Of a DNA stretch of 64,000 nt, positions 45,909-59,000 are shown piece after piece; the first letter of the stretch is position 1; each line of letters opens with the position of its first letter. Origin of the DNA: Paralysiella testudinis. GTDB lineage: Bacteria; Pseudomonadota; Gammaproteobacteria; Burkholderiales; Neisseriaceae. The notes below the pieces were generated by a model. The model was not told where the DNA came from. It saw only the letters and a list, made by a program, of their open reading frames with translations, and did no database searches. The stretch covers positions 1,633,385 through 1,697,384 of the forward strand of contig NZ_CP069798.1 of assembly GCF_016894345.1 (NCBI RefSeq), in the 5' to 3' direction. A program made the translations under genes and the position numbers.

Positions 45909-46451
45909 ATGAATAAAAAATCATCCGAAATTAGTAAATTTTTAAGCTACGTGCTTCGTCATGAGCCGCAGGCCATTGGTTTGCTCTTGGATCGTGAAGG
46001 ATGGGCCGTAATCAGTGAATTAATTGTCCAAGCCAAACAAGCGGGGCAGAATTTAAATGACACGCTTATCCGTGAAATTGTAATCAATAGCGATAAGAAG
46101 CGTTTCGCTATTTCTGAAGATGGTTTACGTATTCGGGCGGTACAAGGCCATTCAACCAATACGGTAGCAATCGCGCATGCAGAGAAAATCCCACCTGAGT
46201 TTCTGTATCATGGCACAGCTACACGGTTTTTAGATTCGATTTTGCGTGAGGGATTAAAACCCGGATCGCGCCAGTATGTCCACCTTTCTGAAGATATGGA
46301 AGTAGCTACGGCTGTTGGTCAGCGTTATGGCAAGCCCGTGGTGCTTAAAATAGAAGCTCTACGAATGCACCAGCAGGGCTTGAAGTTTTTTCAGGCTGAG
46401 AATGGTGTTTGGCTTACTAAGCAAGTGCCATTTAGATATATTCAGAGATAA
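45909..46451 (+). CDS. kptA: RNA 2'-phosphotransferase (Tpt1/KptA family)
   Basis: A 180-residue enzyme that removes an internal RNA 2'-phosphate using NAD. N-terminal lobe: ISKFLSYVLRHEPQAIGLLL with catalytic Arg17-His18. C-terminal ADP-ribosyl-transferase-like lobe: FLYHGTATRFLDSILREGL, RQYVHLSEDMEVATAVG and the closing GVWLTKQVPFRYI. It points opposite to the toxin genes and starts 30 bases from the cassette start. No ligase that leaves 2'-phosphate is nearby; the RtcB at 23332 does not create one. Long in-frame sequence upstream is antisense to the cassette and not part of it. Confidence 0.9.
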   Translation: MNKKSSEISKFLSYVLRHEPQAIGLLLDREGWAVISELIVQAKQAGQNLNDTLIREIVINSDKKRFAISEDGLRIRAVQGHSTNTVAIAHAEKIPPEFLYHGTATRFLDSILREGLKPGSRQYVHLSEDMEVATAVGQRYGKPVVLKIEALRMHQQGLKFFQAENGVWLTKQVPFRYIQR

Positions 46452-46646
46452 CTTGGCAAGTTTGAATAATTAGTAAGCAATGATATATACTGTCTCTTGA
46501 TTTGGTTTGTGGAGAAGCTACTTTATTTATGGAATAAACCCTCTACATTTCTAATAGGGGAAGCGTAAAGGATTTTTATGGTTTTTTATAAAGCAAATGA
46601 TAATATTTGTATCAAAATACAAAACTCAAACATTTTCTTTACAGAA

Positions 46647-47012
46647 TTATTCTGATTCCAAGGATGACCATTCCGCTATATCATCAATTACAAATTTTGC
46701 CCATTCCCAGAAGTCCTCAAATTTTTTAATCACTTCAAAACCATTATTAATCCAACCCTGAATTAAAAATATACCAACAACCTTATCATCTTTGACTGAA
46801 AAACAGGCAAGATCATCATTGTCTTGGCGACGGGCAAAGACAAGCAACTTTTCATTTACAATGTCAGGCCATGATTCTGTTGCCCAAAATATTTCTTCAG
46901 ATGAAACAAAATACCAAGGTTGAAGTTGAGTAAAAGCATCAAAACCAACTAGCTTTTTGTCAATAAACCATTCATAACCTTTTGGTATAATTGAAAGATA
47001 ATTTTTAAGCAT
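46647..47012 (-). CDS. SMI1/KNR4 (SUKH)-like immunity protein
   Basis: A 121-residue acidic protein: IPKGYEWFIDKKLVGFDAF, PWYFVSSEEIFWATESWPD, ACFSVKDDKVVGIFLIQG and a C-terminal FEDFWEWAKFVIDDIAEW helix. The Trp-rich pattern is that of SUKH immunity proteins. It starts 12 bases after the large TpsA gene and so is its likely cognate immunity protein. The 195 bases between it and kptA hold nothing I can identify. Confidence 0.75.
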   Translation of the reverse strand: MLKNYLSIIPKGYEWFIDKKLVGFDAFTQLQPWYFVSSEEIFWATESWPDIVNEKLLVFARRQDNDDLACFSVKDDKVVGIFLIQGWINNGFEVIKKFEDFWEWAKFVIDDIAEWSSLESE

Positions 47013-47024
47013 TATATATATTCC

Positions 47025-50000
47025 TTATTGTTTGGAGCTTGGAAGTTTAGGCGGTATCTTTGTTCCAGTTGATGGCAATGCAGGATTTTGCTTCCCAGCT
47101 CTGTAAGAAGCCGCTTCTCCCCAAGTTTTCGAATTACCGAAACGTTTATTCTTAATCATTTCTGGCGGTAACGGATCTGATGGCAAATGAACGCGAGCTG
47201 GAATATTTTTAATTCCTTGTTCCAAGGCAATTGCCGCTCTCGTATGATCCAAGGTAACTGCACCATCAACGGTTTTGACTATATCAATTGGATCGCCTGC
47301 ATAGCCTTGTGATTTGATACTCTCTCTCAAAACATCAGCACGACCATTTCCTCCTGCCGTTCTTTGAGTCCAGCGCAAGTCTGCTGGATTAATGTTGATT
47401 ACATCACCACTTGTCGCTTGGGAAAAAGTTTTTCCCATATTCTTTGCACTACCAGAAGCATAATTAGGCTTAACCACTTTCGCAGGCACCGATATCCCCG
47501 CCTTACCCACACTAACGGTATCAATAGCAAACTGTACATAGTTTGCAGCCTGCTCCGACAATCCCAGTTGTTTTAAGCCCTGTACGGTAATGGTGGGATT
47601 TTGTTCGCTGGCTTTCTTGCCAAAATTACTGCCCCCTGTAATCACATGATCTGCTGATGTATAAACGCCTACCGCCGCTGCTGCGCAGCCGAAACCAAAT
47701 GAACCGGCACAAGCAGCCGCACCGCCTTTAACCGAAACTACCATACCGGTAACGCCGCCCACAACTTCAGCGCCAGGAATAACATAGCGGTTAAGAGGGC
47801 TATTGTCTTCCCGGTTAAGCTTGTTAGATTGGGCAATCAGATAGTCTGCAACCAATTGCGGATTGTCCGACAGATAGCGCATGGATTCTTGTTGCAAGTC
47901 GCCATAATTCTGAGTAAATCGCGCATCTTTGGCAAACGTAATAATGCGTTCAACACCCTGACGGCACTCCGTTACTCTTCCGCCCGGGCTGCATTCATTT
48001 TTGACACTGTCTTTTAAAACCGCATAATCTTTGCGCACCTGCTCAGGTGATTTTTTCAATGCATTGGGGGTGAGATAGTAGTTATTCTCGACCGCATTCT
48101 GCCCCACCACCCCGGCAATCTGCGCATTAATACCGCTGTCACCAGCAATGCCACCCGCCACCGCGCCAATCGCGGCAGTGAGGTTGCGGATATGTTCTTT
48201 GTCCTTTTCAGGCAGCCTGTTCGGATCAAATACGCCGTTTTCATCGGTGGCTTGGTCTTTATACAGGGTTTGGGTGAGGTAGATGGCGGCGGCTTCGCTG
48301 CCCACTGCGGCAACGGCACCGCTGCTGGCGTTGCCGCCGTTTACATAGGCCAGAGTCGCACCGAGGATGGCGTGGCTAAGCAGTTGGGCGGCTTGGTTGG
48401 GGTCGCTGCCGTTGTGGCCGAAGGTGTTGCCGATGGTGGCCGCGGCATACGGCGCCAAGGTATTGGAGGCTACCTGAAGCCCGTTTTGGCCGCCCAGTGC
48501 GCCGGTGATGGCGGTGGTCACGGCGCTTAAGGCACGGCTGTTGCCGCCGCCGATGCCCCAGTCTTTGGCGGCTTGTTCGGCTTGCTGGTATTGCTGTTTG
48601 GCCGTTTCGATTTGGCTGAGATCGTTGCTTTTTTCGGCTGCCTGCAGCTGGGTTTGTGCTTCGGCTTTTGCCCGCTCGGCCGCTTTAACCCGGTCGCTGC
48701 TAAAGGTACGTGCCGCCCCGGCAATGGTGGCGGTGGCCTGAGCCACGGTTTTTTGTTGCGCCAGCACGGCCTGTAGGTCGGGCAGCTCGGCCAGTTGGCG
48801 GTGGGCGCTGGCCGGGTCGCTGTGGATGCCCAGTGCTTCTACTGTGGTTGCTTTGCCGCCGATGGTGAGGTTGCCGGCGCTGAGGGTGGCACGGGTGGTG
48901 CTGCTGTCGTTGCCGCTGGTTTGCTGCGGTAGGCTGGGGCTGTAGTTAAAGCCGCCGTCACCGGCGCTGTTGGCAAAGGCTTTGCCCAGTTTGGTGTCTT
49001 GGAAGGCGGCGTTGTCGGTGTTTTGCCCCGGGCTGTTGCTGCCGTAGCTGCCGGCCAGTGCGACGCTGCTGGCGCTGTAATTGCTGTGGTTGCGGATGTC
49101 TTCGAAGCTCAGTTGCTTGGTGGTGAGTTGGTTGTGCTCTTTGGCCGCGGTAGAGGCGATGGCGCCGCCTTTGAGGTGGACGCTGTCGGCGTTGATGTGG
49201 TAGCCGCCGTCACCGGCAAACAGGCCGCTTTGTTGGTTTACGGCGCTGAGGCTGCCTGAAGTTTTGTCGCTGCTGAAGTTGCCACTCGCTTCCCAGGCGG
49301 TGCCGAAGGATACTTGTACGCGCACGCCGGCGCCGGTTTGGCTGCTGCTTTGGTCTACTTGGTCTTGCAGGCTTTCGATATGCAGTTTGCCGCCGATGTC
49401 GGCATCGATACGGTTGGCGCTGGCGCTGGCACCTTTAAGGGTGGTGTCGCCTTTGCTGTTGAGAACGAGTTTGTTGGACTGCAGGGTGGTGTTGCTGTGG
49501 GTGTTGGCGTCAAGCTGGTTCTTGCCGCTGCCCCAGCCGGCTTCGCCGTAAACGTAGACGCCGGTTTGCGCGCCCACGGATACGCCCATGCCCACCGACA
49601 GGCCGGCGTTGCTGTTTTTACCGTCGGCCTGTTGTTGGCTTTGACCGGATTCGAGGATGATGTCTTTGGCCGAATTCAGTGCGATGGTGTCGCCGGCTTT
49701 GATTTGGCTGTGCTGGGCGCGGATGTCGCCTTCGCGGCTGGTGAGGCTGATGTTGCCGCCGGCGTTCAGTGCATTGCTCTGGCTTTGGGCATAGCGGCTG
49801 TCTTGTTGGCTTTTGCTGGTTTTAAAGCCAACTCCGATTTCGGCTTTGGCCAATACCGCTCCCTGTTGCAAATCTTTGGGGTCAACAGCTACTCCGTTTT
49901 GCAAGGCTGCTGCTGCCACTTGCGCATTGTGGGCGGCGGCATCGGCTACTTTGCCGGCTGCACCGTAAAGCTGATAGCCTTGAGCACCCGCAGCCATGCC

Positions 50001-53000
50001 CTGCAGGGCGCGGGTACGGTCATCGGCTTTGCTCTTGACCACGCCCTCGGTAGCGTTGACCAAATCAATCAGCGGCGAGCTTACTTTGGCAAAGGTACCG
50101 ATTTTGATATCGCGCTCGGATTGGTGACTGTTGCCGCGGTTGTGGTCGGCCAGAATATCGATGCGTTGGGCATCGATGCTGATGTTTTGCCCGGCGTTGA
50201 TGTCGGCCACTTGTTGGGTGTAGTTGCCGCCGGCCTGAATGCGCACGTCGCCGCTTAAGCTGCCGATTTGGCTTTTGACTTGCTCCACTTGGTTACTGTG
50301 GCTGTTTTTGGTGTTTTTCATCCAACCACTGAAGTATTCGGTGTCGGATATTTGCACCGAACCGATGCCGCTGGAAACCTGGGTTTCGCTTATGTGTCGG
50401 CTGTCTTGGGTAGCGAAAATATTAATGTTGCGCTTGGCATTGAGTGTCAGGTCGTTTTGGGAAACGATGGTACTGCCCAATACGTTGATGTCGCCCTGAC
50501 TGCTTTGCAGAACTGCGGCACCGCCGACGGAGAGCAGGCTGCCGGTGGTTTTGTCGAGTGCACCTTGACCGCTGCCGCTGTCTTTAAATGTGCCAACGGG
50601 CATGATGTGATCGCGGTTGTCAATGGCAAAGCCGCTGCGGCGGCTTTGGGCGCTTTGGCTTTGGCTATCGCGGGCGAACTCTAGGGTGATGTTGTCACGG
50701 GCACTTAGTAAAGCATCGCCTTCGGCGCTTATTTGTGCGCCTTGGCTGCGGATTTTACCTTCCGTCGCGATAATATTAAGATTTCCACCTGCGGCCAATT
50801 CACTCACCACGGCTTGGCTGTGGCTGCTGTTTTGCTCGCTGCTGCTTCTGCTGCGGCCGCCGGCAACGACGATGGGTGTTGTTGCAGCCATGCCGGCCTT
50901 GCCGACAGCAATGCCGTGTGAAAAAGTTTTACCGATGACGCTACCGCTATTTTGATTGCCAGCCATGGATTTGTCGTAGGCGGTTTTGGCGGCAGTGAAT
51001 GGATCGTAAGTGATGCCTATGCTTAGACCGCTCTGCTTGCTCTGTTGCTCAGTCTGGCTGCCACCGCTGATGTAGCCAGCATCCAGATTCACTTCTTTGC
51101 CTTGCAGGGTGAGATCTTGGCCGGCGCCCAAGCGGGCGGCGGTGGCGGTGAGCCGGTTGGCGGACACGATGGTGGTGTCGCCGTTGATACTGCCCACTTG
51201 GCTTAAAGTGAGGCTTTGGCCGCTGCTGTCTTGCTGCAGGCTGTGGCTGGATTTGCTGTAGCCTACACTGGCCACGCCGTCTTTTAGGCTGCCGGTGAGA
51301 CCGGAGCGTTTTTCTTCATCATAACGGTGCTGGCTGTGTTGGTTGCCAGCTGCCTCAATGGTGATATTATTGCCGGCGCTGATGCGGTTGCTTTGTTGCG
51401 CCAGCACATTGCTGCCCGTGATGTGTAGATTGTTGCCAGCTGCCATTTGCACATCATTGGCATTAAAACTGCTGCCTTGTGCGGTATTTTCTGTAATACG
51501 GATGTTGCTGATGTTCACTTGTTTACGCCCGCCACCAGTGCGGCCAGTATGCTTGGAGGCATCGTCTATCAATAATGACTGTTGACCTGCGCCAATCAAA
51601 ATATCATTACCCGCCGCTACTTTTAAGGTATTTTGGCTGCCAACATTGGCTGATGCGGCCTCAATATTGTTTCCGGCCAGCATGGTTAATTGGCCTCTGG
51701 TTTGAATATTGCTGCCCACATCAGCACTATTGGCTCGAATAATGTGATTATTGGCATCCAGATGGTTTTCTTGATGACGGGCGGTGCTAACGGTGTCCAG
51801 CTTTAAATCACGGTTGGCTTGAATAGTGGTTTGGCCATCTGCTGACATATTGCCTATGGCTGCGGCCGTTAACCGAACATCACGTCCTGCCGCCAAAACC
51901 AAAGCGCCATTTTCCGGGCCGGTTATGTATACACCGGCGATTCGGTTCAGGTTGGTTACGCTGCCTTGGCTATTTTCACTGCTGTGTGTGGTGCTGGTAT
52001 GGTTGATGTCCCGTCCGGCCTGCAATAGCAAGCTGTTGGCTGCATCAATCATGCCTCCGGTATTATTGATGTCTTGCTTGGCATCTACGATTAGCTTATT
52101 GCTGCTGATGCGGCCATTGATGTTGTCGACAGTATCGGCACCAATGCGCAAGGCCTCGCGGCCAGCAACGGTACCGCTGTTATTCAGTGTACCTGCCACA
52201 TTTAATTCGGTAATGCTGCCTGACAACAAGGCGCCGTTGCCATGAATATCACCGGCTTGTACGCGCACATATACCTGTGGTACCAAAGCTTGGCGTACAC
52301 TGCCATCTGGCAACGTTACGTTTTGCTCCACCAACCACACAATATCGCTGGTTAGACGTGCTACTTGTTCCGCTGTCAGCGCTACGCCCGGGGTGAGGTG
52401 CATGGTGCGGGCAGCACTGATTCCGCTGTCCATTAAGGCTTTAAATTGCGCTTCATCGTTGCTGTAGCCATCCAGATAGCGGCGGCCGGTAAGCTGGGCA
52501 ATTTGCTCGTTAAGCAGCCTCTGCTCGTAATAGCCATCGCCCAGCCGTTTGTGCATATTATTGGGATCCAGCTTCAGGGCATTCAACATGTAATTGCTGC
52601 CGAGCCATTGACGGTATTGGGTAAACTGCGGATCTGACTCAATCAGGTATGTGCCGGATTCAGCATTCAGTGCAAACAGGCTGCTGCCTGGCAAACGGGT
52701 ATTGGGCGTGCCGGTGCGCACCACAACATCGCTGCCGTTTACAGCATCATTTTGTTGTGCTTGTTGTGTGCTGGTGGTGCCTTGTGTATTGGCTTGGTAT
52801 TGCTCGGCTTGGGTTGTTGCTGTGGTTTTTTCAGTATCGGTGGTATTGACTTCTAATTGTGTAGTTTTTCCTGTATTGATTTTTGCGGCGACGGCTTTCT
52901 CTGGTGCTACGGTGGCGATATCTGCCACTACATCAGCGGTAATACGCAACCCTTGGCGTTTGTCTACTTGGGTTTCTGAGTTGACTGCCGTGTATTCCTC

Positions 53001-56000
53001 GTAGGCAAATGAACCCAGTGACAAGCTATTGCTGATTTCGGGTGCCGGGGCGTAATTATCACGTTTGTGACCGGTATTGTCGCGACCTTTTTGCCGATCA
53101 CGCCAGTGCCAATGCAAACCCGGTGTTGAGCCACTACTCCAGCGGCCTTTATCTACATTTAAACCGGCTGCCCTTGCTTCTCTAATGGTATAACAACCAC
53201 TACCATCGGGTTTTTCCATTGCACAGCCCAAATCCTGAACAATTTTGGTGCCCAGTATTTCCTGATTATGTAGTTTGTCTTTTTCAATATTAACGGTTAA
53301 CTTGCCACCGGCAATAATCTGGCTATCTGTATTCCATAACTCATGGGCATCAATCTTTAATCCGCCACCCGCAATGATTTTAGCCGGCGCGGTTTCTGTT
53401 ACTTCGGTTTGCTTGGTGGTACGCCAATAATCGTAGCGGTGCCAATCTTCATGCACATGACCATCAGGTGTGCGTAACTTATCGATCTCATCATTAAATA
53501 CACCCCAGCCAAGCTCAGCTTGGGTGCCGTCTGTCAAGCGTTCATTGCGGCCATTGGCTTCATATTCGACATGACGCTCTCTTTGCTTTTCAACCAACTC
53601 AGTCTTAAAGTGTTCATTGGTATTGTGCAATTCACGGGTGGCCAAATACATATTGCCCAGCGACTCAATGGTGGCGCTGTTGTTATTAATGTTGTCGGCT
53701 TTGCCGGTAGCATGATTTTGATGATCCAAGCTGCCGCCAATGGCCAAATCACCACCGCTGAATATCAATGCCTGCTCACGGTTAGTGAGTGTTGTAACCC
53801 CCATATCCAAACGTTGGCGTGCGGCAATGGTGCCCGCTTTGCCGTTTTCGGTATCATTAATTACCGTATTGGCGGATATGGCCAAAAGGTCGCCATAAAT
53901 TTTGGCCTTTTCACCCAAATTATGGATTGTTTGTGCTTGTAGATAAGTGCTGTTGCCATCAATCAAGCCACGATTGTTTAATTGTTGTGTAATTTTAATT
54001 TGGGTATCGGTGGCATTAATTTTACCTTGGCTGGCATTGTTCAGATTTTGAGCTGAAATACTGAGTTTTTGTCCGGCTTGTAAATGTCCTTCGTTATTTA
54101 ACGTGCCGGTAATTTGAATATTGGTGTTGCCTTCTGCTGCAATGGTGCCTTGTTCAGTGTAGTCGCTGCCAACGAGGCTCTCCAAATGCCCTAAGGATTT
54201 GATATTGCCGGCAGTATTGATTAATTTATCTGTATACAAGTTTAATTGCATACCGGCAGTTAATTCACCTGCTTGGTTATTCACGGCAGCGGCCGATTCA
54301 CCCGTGGCTGTACCGGTAATAGCCAATGTATCAACAGCCGTAATTTTGCCTTGCTGGTTATTCAATTCGCCAGTCAGCATCAATACAGTATTTTTATTGG
54401 CAGCAATACGCCCTTGTTGGTTATCAATATTATTTGCAGAAATCTGAACCTGCTCTCCTTGCAAGCCATGCCCAGTAACATCAGTTTGTCGATTTTTTAT
54501 ATTGGCGGCATGTACCGATAATGTTTTACCCGCCAGAATAGTGCCGGATTGATTGAGTACATCACCTGATATCTGCAATATTAACGTTTCCGCTGCTTGC
54601 AGTTGGCCAGACTGGTTGTTGAGCGTGGCTCCAGCTATACGCGCTGATTGTCCACTTAAGATACTGCCGTCTTGGTTATGCAGTACACCAGTTTGGATAT
54701 CTAATTTCCCTTGCGTCAGTAAACCTTTATCTTTAGTGCTTTGATTATTTAATGTTTGCTTATGCGTGTTAATGGTGAGTGCATTGTTGCCTTGTATCAA
54801 ACCTTTTTCATTGTTGAGCTCGCCACCATTAATATCAAGCGTTCCGGTAGTACTGATGTTGCCGTAACGGTTATTCAATCTCTGTTTATGAGTGTTTATT
54901 GCCAATAAGTCATTGGCATGTATATTGCCGGATTGATTATCCAACCCAACGGTATTCAAAACCAAGTTTGTGGCCGACAGGATTTTACCGTGGGTATTAT
55001 CTAAAGCCTGTTTGGTAATATCAACGTTTACATCACGGCCAGATAATGTTCCGCTTTGATTGAGAAGTGATTGCCCTTTAATCTTCAATTGCTGTGCTGC
55101 CGAGACAATACCATGTTGATTTTGTATTTTATCGGCAGTATAGATGGATACACTGCTGTTGGCTGAACCGAGTTCACCAGCTGTGTTGTTCAAATTTAAA
55201 GCCGTCAATGTTAAAGACTGATTGGCACTGATATTGCCTTGTTGATTATCAAGGTTGCCTTTAATATTTGCTTGCAACGATTTGGTGGTGGCGATTTGTC
55301 CGTTTTGGTTGTTTAAATCGATTGCTGCAAGCGTAATATCATTACCGCCAATTAGTTTACCACCGGTGTTGGTCAAGGTATTTACGGTCTGAATAGCCAA
55401 TTGTTGCTGTGCCATCCATACACCTTGTGTATTGTTGACATCTTGGGCACTCACTTGGCTTTCTTGGGTTTGAATTTTGCCTGAATGGTTGTCAAAAAGG
55501 TTGGCATCCAACCATTTTAATTGCCCTAAAGTCAGCGTGCCTTCAGCGTTATCCACATCCCCTTTGCCGTACAAATCAGTTAGACCATTGGCGGTAATGC
55601 GACCTTGCTGGTTATCCAGTTCTTTTCCCACCTTGATATGCCCATTTATCGGCGCAGCACTGGCATAAGTGATACTGGAAGGAGTTGCTGCTTCAGCAGG
55701 GTATGTCTTTACATTTGGCGCTGTTGTGGCAGGAGCCGTGCTGGCACCATTTGTATTATTGCTTATTGAACCATTGTTGGTTGTCAAAGCCGATCCGGTT
55801 TGTGCTGCACCCAATATACCTTGGCGGTTATTTAAACCGTTGCCAATATGTATTGTTAAGTTACCTTGGCCATTTTGTTGTAAAGTACCATTGCGATTGT
55901 CCAGTTGTGTGCTGTCCAACACAATAGCATCTGCTTCTACTCGGCCTTGGTTATTGATCCAGTTGTCTGCTTTTGCAACCAATTTGCCAGCCGTATTAAT

Positions 56001-59000
56001 ACGGCCATTATTTAATACATTGGGTGATTGAATTTGTACGGCCGTTTGTGCAGAGATGAGACCACTGTTTTGCAGTTGATGCTGTATTTTTGCGGTTACA
56101 GAACCGTTGCTTAATATAGCACCGTTGTTGTTCAACGTTTTACCAGACAAACTCATGTTGCCCGCAGCGTGTAATTGACCGCTATCATTGTTAATCGTGG
56201 GCAGCATGCTTGCATCGGAACCAATGTCTAACCCACCACCGGAGGCGATTAGCCCTTGAGTATTAATCAATGCTTGTCGTACGGTCAAAGGCAAATGGTG
56301 ATTGCTGATGATTTGCCCTTCGCTATTGTCCAGTGTGCCCGTGTTAATACTGAGTGTTGCCGCTTGAATGCCAGCATCTTTCAAATTTTTATTGGCTGTA
56401 TTGATCAAATCCTTGGTTTTTAAATCGGCAGTTTCAGCCCGAATGGTACCCGCATGGTTATCCAGCTTTCCCGCATTTAAATTCAGTATTTTGTTTGATT
56501 GAATAGAACCTGCCTGATTTTGTATATCTTGCATAGATAAATCAAGCTGCTCCGTAGCACTGATTTGCCCCTTGTCATTGATTGTATTTTGAGCATAAAT
56601 ATTGGTTTTACGGCTGCTGATGGCACCAGCCTGATTATTTAGATTACCACTTTGAATATGTAAATACTCAGCATGAATACCGCCATTTTTTTGTGTATTG
56701 CTGTTGTCTATATCTTGCCCGGCGGTATTGATATCCGCTTTTTGGGCTACAATTACGCTGCCATTTTGATTAACCAAGGTACCACTTTGTAAAAGCAGGT
56801 TTTGACCAGATGCCATTTTACCTGTGGTGTTGTTCAATTTTTGGTTTTGTGTATCCAAAACCATATCCCTATTGGCAACAATATGTCCACGTGTATTATC
56901 AAGTGCACCACCAGTAATCAATAAGTTTTCTTGGCTCAATAACTTGCCATCCAGATTGGCAATATTCTTACTACCCGCATTAATGACTGTATTTTGCCCA
57001 TGGATCGTACCGTATTGATTTTGTACGCCGATAGACTGAGAAGTAATATTTTTAGCAGCTTGAATTACGCCATGTTGATTATCTAATGCATTATGGCCCG
57101 CATTTAATAATACATAATCTTTATTTGAAACAATGCTGCCGTACTGATTGTTTAATCCATTACTATTCAAAATGATGGCTTGATTTGCGGCAATCGTACC
57201 GGCATGATTATGCCAACTTTCTTGGCTGTTAATATTGATGGCCGTCGTACTCTCAATCTTCCCGTCTTGATTATTGCCTGTTCCAGTATCAATGTTGATC
57301 ATATCACCGGCAATCAATTTTCCCTGGATGTTATCCAATATTTGACTTTGAATATGAGCACGTTCTCGAATATTGATTTCACCAGAATGGTTGGCAAACA
57401 AATGGGTATTACTCTGTAAACGAGTAGCTTCAATTTTACCGTTGCTGTTGTCCAGTTGATTACCGGTTGACTGTAAGCTCCCCACCGTAACCGTACCTTG
57501 GTTACGTAGGTCATTTTTGACATTTAGGTTGGTTTCGCCATTTGCAGTGATTTGCCCCTTATCATTTAACAGGCTGCCTGAAACAGTGATTTGACCGTCG
57601 GCCAAGGTAATCGGCGTGGCCGGTGTCGGCGCGGTGGTAGTGCTGCCGCCACCGCTGGCGCTGCTCGGCGGGGTGGTGTTGCCGCTGCCCGGATTGCTGC
57701 CGCTGTTGCCTGTGCCGCCACCGATGTTGTTGTCGCCGGCATCCGCCGGGGTATAGCCCATCAAGCCTTGATTGCGGTTGTCCACTTGCCCGGCGTTAAT
57801 CGCTAAGTTTTGCAGGCCGGTTTGGCTGATGTGCCCGCTGTTGCTCAGGCTGCCTGAAACCACATCCAATCGGGCACCGTTCAGTTGGCCGCTGTTGCTC
57901 AGGCTTTGGTTGCGGATATTCAGCTCGTTTGCCGAGGCAATCAAGCCGCTGTTGTTCAGGCTTTGGCTGTCAATATGGGCTTTGCCCTGGGCGGAGATGC
58001 TGCCGCTGTTGTCCAGGCGGTGGCCGCTGAGGTGTACTGCGGCGTTGTCGGCCGTGCCGACGGCGGCTTTATCCGCCGCCACCAGCTGGCCGCTGTTGCC
58101 AATCTTGCCGTCGGCGCTGAGGGTAATGCCGCCCGCAGCGGCAAAGATTTGCCCGGCATTGTTCACGCCTACGCCCTTATCGGTGCTGATGAGGGTGATT
58201 TTTTGGGCATACATGCCGCCCAAGCTGCCGGTGTCGATGGCCACGGCCGGGGTGGCAGAGGCACCGGGCGTGGGCGGATTTTTGGGGGTGTTGGCTGCGG
58301 CATCAGCCGCGGCGGGGGTGTGTTGACCGGCGGCATCGATGTCGTTGCTGCCGGTAATCACGTTCAACTCTTTAGCCCAAATACCGGCGTTGATTTGCGC
58401 GGCTTGGGCGAGAATGCGGGTGTAGTCGGCGCCGGAAGTATCCAGACCCTTACCGCTCACGCCAACGTTACCGCTGCGCACACGGAAGCCTTCCAGATGA
58501 CCGTTGCTGATGACGGGCCGGCCGGTGGTGAGGGTGACGCCGGCAGCATTGATAAAGCCGCCGCCGTTCACTTGGATACCGGCGGGGTTGGCCATAATCA
58601 CTTCGGCACGACGGCCGGCCACTTCGATATAGCCGTTTAACAGGCTGGGGTTGCTGCTGTTGATTTGATTGACGATGATTTTGGCTTCACCGCCGGCCAG
58701 CCACGGATTGCCCTGTATCCAGCCGCCGATTTGGGTTTGGGTGTTGTTGCGGCTGTTGTTGAGGATGGCGCCCTTTTGATCCACATCGAACTGGCGGTAT
58801 TGGTTGATCGAGACGCCGCCGGCGCTGGGGGTTTGGATGTTGACTTGCGGGGTGCCGTTGGCGCTTTGCAGGATGGTGGGCTGTTGGTTGCCGGGGGCGG
58901 CTTTGTCAGCGGCGATGCCCGCAGCGTGGGCGGCCGGGGCGGTAATCAGGGCGGCACCGGCGGCCAGCAATAAAGAGAAGCCGAGGATGCCCAAACGGGT

